DNA of 64,000 nt, from assembly GCA_035507035.1 (NCBI GenBank), contig DATJOJ010000032.1, forward strand, positions 1-64,000, read 5' to 3'. Source of the DNA: DATJOJ01 sp035507035. GTDB taxonomy: Bacteria > Acidobacteriota > Terriglobia > Terriglobales > Acidobacteriaceae. This document shows, piece by piece, positions 16,422 through 21,662 of the stretch. A program made the translations under genes and the position numbers. Position 1 is the first letter of the stretch; each line of letters begins with the position of its first letter. Under the pieces are notes generated by a model, which did not search any database, was not told where the DNA came from, and worked only from the letters and a program-made list of their open reading frames with translations.

Positions 16422-17249
16422 TTTCTTGCTCTGAGCTGCCACGAAGCCCACGTAAAAATCGAAAGGCTCAAGCTTTTCTCTCACAGAGTTTTCGACGGAC
16501 GGCCAATCTTGTTGGTGGAAAGATTGGTAGCGCGGAATCAGTTCGATCAGGGATAACGGAACGGCCTTGGCCGCGAAAATATTCTGCGCAAGCGCCAAGC
16601 AATCCTGACTTGCCCAGTCAACTTTTCCCTCGTTTAGGACGACGTATATGTCATAGAAGTCTCTTGCCCTCGGGGTGCGATTCCGTTGCATCGGGTACTC
16701 GTCCATCTGCTGACATATCGCTCGTAGTTTTTCCAGGCTGAGCATTTCGGGCGTGTAGACGTAGATCGCGTAATCTTTCAGTTCCTCCTGCCTCTTTGGT
16801 GCACAAAATTCATACTTGCTGAAATCGATACGAAACGTCCGTTGATGGCTGGGGCTAACTTCGACCGCCGTCCGTCGCATCCTCTCCACGTTTCCTTGGG
16901 ACAGTTCGACGCGCGAGCTCTCGATTATCTTAAATTCAGCTGTGTATCCTCCCCACCTGTCACCGGTGCCCGGCTGCTGAATTGAAGGCCTTCGCTGGAA
17001 GTTGAAGTCGAAAACCTGGTGCCCTACCTCACCGAATCTTGCCTCCAAGCTACCCCTAAGCTTTCGCCCGATCTTGTCCGGATTCGCGAAATCGCCGTCA
17101 ATTGAGCAATCTATATCCAGCGAGCTGCGGGAGCCGTAGCCGTAGATGAGGTTTATGGCATTGCCACCCTTCAGCACCAGCTGATCTAGGAGTTCGTCCT
17201 CCGCGAAGACGGCGACTATGACGTGCTTACGGATGTCAGTGAAATCCAC
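16398..17249 (-). CDS. abiEii: AbiEii-type nucleotidyltransferase toxin (type IV TA)
   Basis: A 283-residue protein of the AbiEii/AbiGii nucleotidyltransferase family. Key residues are present: KGG (27-29), GS (39-40) followed by LDID with D45 and D47 as metal-binding acids, and the later conserved block EKLRAICQQMDEY ... RARDFYDIYVVL. Relatives attach nucleotides to tRNA acceptor ends and stop growth, often during phage infection. It starts with GTG at 17249 with no visible ribosome site. Its 3' end overlaps the 3' end of abiEi by 24 bp, tail to tail, so each transcript is antisense to the end of the other. No promoter was identified. Confidence 0.75.
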   Translation of the reverse strand: MDFTDIRKHVIVAVFAEDELLDQLVLKGGNAINLIYGYGSRSSLDIDCSIDGDFANPDKIGRKLRGSLEARFGEVGHQVFDFNFQRRPSIQQPGTGDRWGGYTAEFKIIESSRVELSQGNVERMRRTAVEVSPSHQRTFRIDFSKYEFCAPKRQEELKDYAIYVYTPEMLSLEKLRAICQQMDEYPMQRNRTPRARDFYDIYVVLNEGKVDWASQDCLALAQNIFAAKAVPLSLIELIPRYQSFHQQDWPSVENSVREKLEPFDFYVGFVAAQSKKLQPLWVV

Positions 17250-17652
17250 GTTTCACACTCTAGCATTGACGGCGGGGTTGTCCACTCGAGCCGACTTTGC
17301 CTGAGTGGGCAGTTGATTGGCAACGACCTGCTGCAAGGGGCTCGTGCCAGTTGCGCTTCATCGGCGCGTGGACTGACTCGTGTCCTTTTTCCGCGCGGCT
17401 GAAGCGGTGCCCTTCCACAAACAATGCATAGGTCCTTCGTCGCTCCACCCTGCGCTTCGCGCACGGCATCGCTTCTCAGGATGACAAATTGGAGAAGGTG
17501 TTGCCCCCCGCCCTTGCCGTGGTGACACATGAAATAGCAGATTCCTCGTCGCTGCGCTTCTCGGGGAATGACCAGCCGGGTGAGCAGCTCCCACTCAAGC
17601 GAAGCCCCGTGTAGTCCCCTTTTTTCGTCAACTTCTAGTGTCACACGTTTGT
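17250..17652. other. Gene-free stretch with REP-like and dispersed repeats
   Basis: A degenerate REP-like hairpin lies at 17282-17309 (CCACTCGAG ... CTGAGTGG, reverse orientation to the array). Fragments resembling AGATTCCTCG-CGCTGCGC-TCGGGAATGAC lie at about 17425-17485 and 17541-17573; related fragments occur at 12066-12125, 31674-31710 and 50465-50515. No gene is supported. Confidence 0.5.
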
Positions 17653-17672
17653 ATGTGTAATAATCTACACAT
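17653..17672. promoter_or_regulatory. VapB operator-like inverted repeat
   Basis: ATGTGTA and TACACAT are exact inverted arms separated by 6 bp (ATAATC). The right arm overlaps the vapB ATG. Antitoxins of this class bind such repeats to repress their own operon; assigned from position and symmetry. Confidence 0.55.
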
Positions 17673-17877
17673 GGCAACCAATCTGGCGCTGGACGACAAA
17701 CTCATCGAAGCGGCGAGGCGGGCGGGCAAGCACAAGACCAAGAAAGAAGCGGTTAGCGCTGCCCTGGAAGAATACGTTCGCCGCCGCAAGCAGCTCGAGA
17801 TTCTTGCGGCATTCGGCAAATTCGAATTTGATCCCAGCTACGACTACAAAGCCGAACGGCGCAAGCGAAGCCGATGA
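17671..17877 (+). CDS. vapB: VapB-type antitoxin
   Basis: A 68-residue antitoxin (MATNLALDDKLIEAARRAG) with a ribbon-helix-helix-like N-terminus and the family pattern HKTKKEAVSAALEEYVRRRKQLEILAAFGKFEFDPSYDY. The acidic, aromatic C-terminus is the part that wraps around the PIN toxin. ATG 17671 is preferred to 17638 because the family begins MATN-LDD. It overlaps vapC by 4 bp (ATGA), so the two are co-translated, and it sits behind the inverted repeat at 17653-17672. Confidence 0.88.
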   Translation: MATNLALDDKLIEAARRAGKHKTKKEAVSAALEEYVRRRKQLEILAAFGKFEFDPSYDYKAERRKRSR

Positions 17878-18284
17878 ATGTGCTGGTGGACACTCCCGTC
17901 TGGTCGCTGGCCCTGCGGCGCAAGCCGGCGGATTTGAGCCGCAGCGAGCAGGCGCTGACGCGCACCCTCTCCGACCTGATCCGCGACGGGCGGGCGCAGA
18001 TTATGGGAGTGATCCGGCAAGAATTGCTCTCCGGCATTCGCGACCCCGAACGGTTTGAAAAGCTGCGGAATTATCTGCGGGCATTCGAAGAGCCCAGGCT
18101 GGAGCTAGCGGACTATGAAGACGCAGCCCAGATGCACAACCAATGCCGCGCACGGGGCGTCGCCGGTTCTGTGGTGGATCTGCTGATTTGTAGTGTGGCG
18201 CATCGGCGCGGCTGGCAGATACTCACCACCGACCGGGATTTCGAACAATATGCGAAGGCCCTGCCGCTAAGACTGTATCAGTAG
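17874..18284 (+). CDS. vapC: VapC-type PIN-domain ribonuclease toxin
   Basis: A 136-residue PIN-domain endoribonuclease. The acidic active-site residues are visible: D6 (NVLVDTPVW), a Glu in VIRQELLSGIRD, an Asp in SVVDLLICSVA, and Asp in TTDRDFEQYA. Cognate VapB binding inactivates it. It is probably intact, since all four acidic positions and the usual length are present. Immediately downstream are a REP-like hairpin and the RAYT gene on the other strand. Confidence 0.88.
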   Translation: MNVLVDTPVWSLALRRKPADLSRSEQALTRTLSDLIRDGRAQIMGVIRQELLSGIRDPERFEKLRNYLRAFEEPRLELADYEDAAQMHNQCRARGVAGSVVDLLICSVAHRRGWQILTTDRDFEQYAKALPLRLYQ

Positions 18285-18312
18285 CGAGCGGTAGTGGGAC
18301 GGAATCGGGGTG

Positions 18313-18343
18313 CCCCATCCAAGCCGCTTTTGCTTGGGTGGGG
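18313..18343 (-). repeat. REP-like hairpin beside the RAYT stop codon
   Basis: CCCCATCCAAGC pairs with GCTTGGGTGGGG around loop CGCTTTT. It is inverted relative to the array at 18922-19192, so the RAYT gene is flanked by oppositely oriented REP units. It lies 4 bp from the RAYT stop codon and may also act in 3' end formation. Confidence 0.7.
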
Positions 18344-18347
18344 TAGT

Positions 18348-18872
18348 TCAACGAGTCGAGCACAGGAGTGTAATGCCCTTATGCTCCCGGCGTCGCGCGG
18401 TCCAGTGAGATTCAATCTCGACTATACCCGGCTCACCCGTCAGATAATGTCGAAAGCTGCTCCAGGGCCAATCCTCCGGGCGCTCGACCAAACCACGAGT
18501 CAGCGGATTGCGGTGGATGTAGCGCAGCTTTTCGACCGACTTCTTCTCGGTCCAGACATTGAAATCGTAGTAGCGCTTCTGCCAGAAGTGCTCCTCACGA
18601 CCGACGAGCCTTCGAGCGAGGGACTGCTTGAAAGCCTGGATGGCCGCAGCCAACGTGCTGCGGCGAGGCTCGCTCACCAGCAAGTGCACGTGCTCGGGCA
18701 TGATGACGCATCCGGTGATAAAGAATTGGTAGCTGCGACGTGTCCGTTCGAGGGCGAACTGGGCGAGGTCTCTGGTGTGGGGAGAATTTAAGAATGGTTG
18801 ACGTCGGTAACAACTGAAAGTGATGAAGTGCAGGTCACGGGTGTGCTGGTAGCGCTTGAGACTCCACGGCAT
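18348..18872 (-). CDS. REP-associated tyrosine transposase (RAYT, TnpA-REP)
   Basis: A 174-residue Y1-type HUH nuclease. The HUH motif is HVH at 61-63 (MPEHVHLLV). The catalytic Tyr is probably Y118 in EKLRYIHRNPLTRGLV, followed by the RAYT signature EDWPWSSFRHY. RAYTs cut and join single-stranded DNA at REP hairpins and are thought to spread them. It is flanked by REP-like hairpins: one beyond its stop codon and five beyond its start. ATG 18872 has a GGAG ribosome site. All motifs look intact, so it may be active. Confidence 0.9.
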   Translation of the reverse strand: MPWSLKRYQHTRDLHFITFSCYRRQPFLNSPHTRDLAQFALERTRRSYQFFITGCVIMPEHVHLLVSEPRRSTLAAAIQAFKQSLARRLVGREEHFWQKRYYDFNVWTEKKSVEKLRYIHRNPLTRGLVERPEDWPWSSFRHYLTGEPGIVEIESHWTARRREHKGITLLCSTR

Positions 18873-18921
18873 ACTCCGAAAATAGGACGGACTTCAGAAC
18901 GATTCTGTGACCGATGAACAT

Positions 18922-19192
18922 CCCCACCCAAGCAAAACCGGCTTGAGTGGGGCACCCCGAATGTCGAAATCTCGGAACATCCCCACCCAAGCAAAACCGG
19001 CTTGGATGGGGCACCCCGAATGTCGAAACCTCGGAACACCCCCACCCAAGCAAAACCGGCTTGGGTGGGGCACCCCGAATGTCGAAATCTCGGAACACTC
19101 CAACCCGAGCAAACCCGGCTTGAGTGGGGCACCCCGAATGTCGAAATCTCGGAACACCCCCACCCAAGCAAAACCGGCTTGGGTGGGGCACC
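18922..19192 (+). repeat. Five-unit tandem array of REP-like hairpins, 59-bp period
   Basis: Hairpin starts are at 18922, 18981, 19040, 19099 and 19158, an exact 59-bp period. The basic unit is CCCCACCCAAGC, loop AAAACCG, GCTTGGGTGGGG, followed by an almost invariant spacer containing GAATGTCGAAATCTCGGAACA. Unit 4 is diverged (CAACCCGAGC) and pairs less well. The array begins 50 bp upstream of the RAYT start codon. It is not a CRISPR, because the spacers are the same. Confidence 0.85.
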
Positions 19193-19298
19193 CGCTGTTC
19201 AGAGGAAAGACGTCCCCGCTCGCTGGTTCTCGGTTGACCTCTGCATTCAACGGCTCTATCGTGGCGGAACTGTGTCCACATCGAACCCAAGCGCAAGC

Positions 19299-19703
19299 AT
19301 GGTCACGTACCGCGGCGTGACCTATCCCTGGCAGTGCGATCAGATCGGCCACATGAACATCACCTGGTACGTCAGCAAGTTCGACGAGGCCAACTGGAAC
19401 CTGTTTGCCTCCGTCGGCATTACGCCCTCGTACCTGCGGGAGGGAAATTTCGGCGTGGCCGGTGTGCAACAAAACATTACTTACAAGCGCGAGCTGATGG
19501 CGGGCGACGTCATCGAAGTCCGCACCCGGATTCTGGAGATTCGTGAGAAGGTGATCCGCTTCCTGCATGAGATGACCAATATTGAAACGCAGGAACTCGC
19601 GGCGACTTGCGAAATCACCGCGGTCCACATGGACCGCAACACCCGTAAGTCGTGTCCGTTTCCGGAGAAGGTGAGAAGAGCGGCGGAGGAACGGATGGTG
19701 TAG
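19299..19703 (+). CDS. Hotdog-fold acyl-CoA thioesterase, 4HBT-like
   Basis: A 134-residue protein (MVTYRGVTYPWQCDQIGHMN) of the 4-hydroxybenzoyl-CoA thioesterase / YbgC-like hotdog family. The Asp in QCDQIGHMNITWYVSKFDEA sits at the usual catalytic position. Relatives hydrolyse acyl-CoA thioesters; the substrate is unknown. The start is uncertain: ATG 19299 matches where the family usually begins, and an in-frame GTG at 19272 is possible. Frames extending further upstream only translate the REP array. It has no obvious functional link with its neighbours. Confidence 0.75.
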   Translation: MVTYRGVTYPWQCDQIGHMNITWYVSKFDEANWNLFASVGITPSYLREGNFGVAGVQQNITYKRELMAGDVIEVRTRILEIREKVIRFLHEMTNIETQELAATCEITAVHMDRNTRKSCPFPEKVRRAAEERMV

Positions 19704-20049
19704 GGCGGACATTCCTGTTTGCCAAGCCTGCTCGCGTGGGGACAGCCGCCCTCGGCTGTCCGCGGAGTGCAACTTCGCAGTTTGATGTCTACATGCTATG
19801 CGGGGTCAGAAACTAGAAATCCCGGCCATGAGCCGGGGCAAATGAACGCTTTTCGCCAAACAAGTCTATTGTTGGTTCGCGCAACAACGTCAAGCATCTC
19901 AACGCGTCCCAAATTGGGAATCTGCATGCGCGGACAGGAATGTCCGCGCTACACGAAGAAAGTTGTCAATAGGCAGAAATTACACGAATGAAGCTATCTC
20001 GCTGTAGCAGATAGAAATATATTGTCAGCTAATATGGCCAAGATACCTA
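19704..20049. other. Gene-free stretch with two GGACA hairpins
   Basis: Perfect 9-bp hairpins lie at 19740-19761 (GGACAGCCG stem, CCCT loop) and 19928-19949 (GCGCGGACA stem, GGAA loop). The sequence becomes AT-rich after 19985. No gene is supported. Confidence 0.5.
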
Positions 20050-20058
20050 TGCTATAAG
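20050..20058 (+). promoter_or_regulatory. Extended -10 promoter candidate
   Basis: TGC followed by TATAAG in an AT-rich context, about 85 bp upstream of the PD-(D/E)XK gene. No good -35 box is present at normal spacing, which extended -10 promoters can tolerate. Confidence 0.35.
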
Positions 20059-20072
20059 TCATAATTAAATTA

Positions 20073-20124
20073 GGGGGAGAAAAATCTCTCCCGCAACGCG
20101 GCCCACGGGCCGCGTTTCTCTTTT
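20073..20124 (+). terminator. Double hairpin with intrinsic terminator in a gene leader
   Basis: A GGGAGA/TCTCCC hairpin (20075-20092) is followed at once by a perfect 10-bp stem, AACGCGGCCC with GGGCCGCGTT (20095-20116), then TCTCTTTT. The second hairpin has the form of a rho-independent terminator. It sits between the likely promoter at 20050 and the gene at 20136, so it is either an attenuator or the end of a small RNA of about 60 nt. Confidence 0.5.
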
Positions 20125-20135
20125 GGCGGAGACGT

Positions 20136-20654
20136 ATGAACAATCCCGGCGAACTGATTCACGATCCCAAGCAGCGCGGCGAATGGGCCGAGCTGTGCTT
20201 CATGGCCAAAGCTGCATCGCAAGGCCTGCACGTTTCGAAGCCCTACGGTGATACGTCGCGCTACGATGTGGGTGTCGAATCGGGGAGCCGCATCCTGCGC
20301 GTGCAGGTGAAATCGACGATTTACCGGCGGCGCGGCATTGAGTCGTACAGTTTGAATATTCATGGTCCTCGGCGGCAACTTTACGAAGAAGGCGCGGTGG
20401 ACTTCTTTGCGGTGTATCTGATTCCGATTGATACGTGGTACATCTTTCCGTTTGAGCGGGTGGCGAAAAACTTCAGCCTGCATTTCACGCCGGGGAGCAA
20501 GCGGGATAAGTACGGAAGATACCGCGAGGCGTGGCATCTGTTTCGCGAGCCGCCACCGCCCAAAACGTGCCCGCTCACGAAGACCTCGCCTCCGCCGTGT
20601 GAGAGAGAAATTGTGGAAGAGGAATTGGATCGGGAGGAAACTTCCCCACCCTAA
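20136..20654 (+). CDS. PD-(D/E)XK nuclease-like protein
   Basis: A 172-residue protein resembling the group I intron-type PD-(D/E)XK endonuclease family (PDDEXK_5). Candidate catalytic residues are E16/E19 (KQRGEWAELCF), D44 (SRYDVGVE) and Q57-V58-K59 (RVQVKST), the Qx-K variant of the D-x(n)-ExK motif. The C-terminal ~35 residues are Pro/Glu-rich and look disordered. ATG 20136 has a GGCGGAG ribosome site. No intron or methyltransferase partner is adjacent, so the biological role is open. The leader contains a terminator-like hairpin. Confidence 0.7.
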   Translation: MNNPGELIHDPKQRGEWAELCFMAKAASQGLHVSKPYGDTSRYDVGVESGSRILRVQVKSTIYRRRGIESYSLNIHGPRRQLYEEGAVDFFAVYLIPIDTWYIFPFERVAKNFSLHFTPGSKRDKYGRYREAWHLFREPPPPKTCPLTKTSPPPCEREIVEEELDREETSPP

Positions 20655-20672
20655 CGTCGTAAAGAACACTCC

Positions 20673-20760
20673 GTTAGAATGGGGCACCCACGGGGTGTTT
20701 TTCATGACTCACCACGACGGGGGGTGCCCCATCCTTTCGCGTTCTGTGCGAAAGGGTGGG
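20673..20760. repeat. Hairpin-rich short intergenic repeat
   Basis: This gap contains GGGGCACCC and GGGGTGCCCC in inverted relation, and a hairpin CCTTTCGC ... GCGAAAGG. The words GGGGTGCCCCATCC recall the flank of the REP-like units. Probably a divergent member of the same repeat pool. Confidence 0.4.
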
Positions 20761-20805
20761 AGGCAAGGACGCGTGCGCCGTGGGCTTCCGGTGTATTGTT
20801 ACAAC

Positions 20806-21465
20806 ATGCCGAAATCAAGAACACAACTGCTGGTATCAGGATGTTTGCTGGCGATGACGTGCGTTGCGGTGGCGCAGGAATCGAAAGGCAGCGCTACCAA
20901 ATCGCAAGCGCCAACACCGTTGCAGGAAGCCGCGGCCGCGGGCGACACCGAAAGTCAGGTTTATCGCAACACCTGGTTCGGATTCAGTTGCCGCATTCCG
21001 TTCGGCTGGGTCGATCGCACGGACGAAATGCGCGAGGCGTCGAACGATCCGAAAAAGGCCATGGTGCTGCTGGGAGTGTTTGAGCGGCCGCCGATGGCAC
21101 CAGGCAGCACGGTGAATTCGAGCATCGTGATCGCGGCGGAGTCGGCGGCGGCGTATCCGGGGCTGAAAAGCGCAGCGCAATATTTTGGTCCGCTCGACGA
21201 AATCATGGAAAAGCAAGGGGTGACGAAGGCAAACGATCCCTACGAATTTCCCGTGGATGGGAAACCGATTGTGCGCGAAGATTTCGGAAAAAAGATCGGT
21301 GACGTGGGAATGCAGCAAAGCACGCTGGTGTGGCTGACGCAAGGCTACGTGGTTTCGTTCACGTTTATTGGCACGTATTTGGACGAATTGCAGATGATGA
21401 TCGAAGGCCTGAAGATCGATTACTCGCACAAGCCGAAGGCGAAATCCAAGGGCCCGCAATCCTGA
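20806..21465 (+). CDS. Secreted protein of unknown function
   Basis: A 219-residue protein beginning MPKSRTQLLVSGCLLAMTCV, a signal peptide ending near VAVAQ. The mature part starts with a low-complexity segment and continues into a folded domain (YRNTWFGFSCRIPFGWVDRTDEM) that resembles the PsbP/YrdE-like domains found in exported stress proteins, where a stress-like peptide is followed by 'IPFGW'. That assignment is tentative. It stands about 200 bp upstream of gyrB on the same strand. A longer frame beginning at 20428 only overlaps the preceding gene. Confidence 0.65.
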   Translation: MPKSRTQLLVSGCLLAMTCVAVAQESKGSATKSQAPTPLQEAAAAGDTESQVYRNTWFGFSCRIPFGWVDRTDEMREASNDPKKAMVLLGVFERPPMAPGSTVNSSIVIAAESAAAYPGLKSAAQYFGPLDEIMEKQGVTKANDPYEFPVDGKPIVREDFGKKIGDVGMQQSTLVWLTQGYVVSFTFIGTYLDELQMMIEGLKIDYSHKPKAKSKGPQS

Positions 21466-21519
21466 ACTCTCTTCCTTTGTAAGTCCTCGAAAAGCGGGGT
21501 TTACCGCGCCGATACTGGG

Positions 21520-21548
21520 TCGAAAAACGGCCCCGAATATGGTAAAAT
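21520..21548 (+). promoter_or_regulatory. Likely gyrB promoter
   Basis: A -35 box TCGAAA (21520-21525), a 17-bp spacer and a -10 box TAAAAT (21543-21548). TTTACCGC (21500-21507) and GCGGTAAA flank the promoter as an inverted pair. The leader would be about 110 nt. Confidence 0.45.
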
Positions 21549-21662
21549 CTAAGGTAATCACTGGGGCGGTAAATATTTGTATTTCAGTCATTTGTAGGGA
21601 ATTTGAGGTTCGCCGGAGGAGCCCCGCAGCAGGGAAAAATTCCGGCATCTCTCGGGAGTGGA

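Noticed and set aside
18922..19192. A CRISPR array (regular hairpin repeats at 59-bp steps)
   Set aside because: The intervening sequences are nearly identical, not unique spacers, no cas genes are near, and the repeats match REP-like hairpins next to a RAYT gene.
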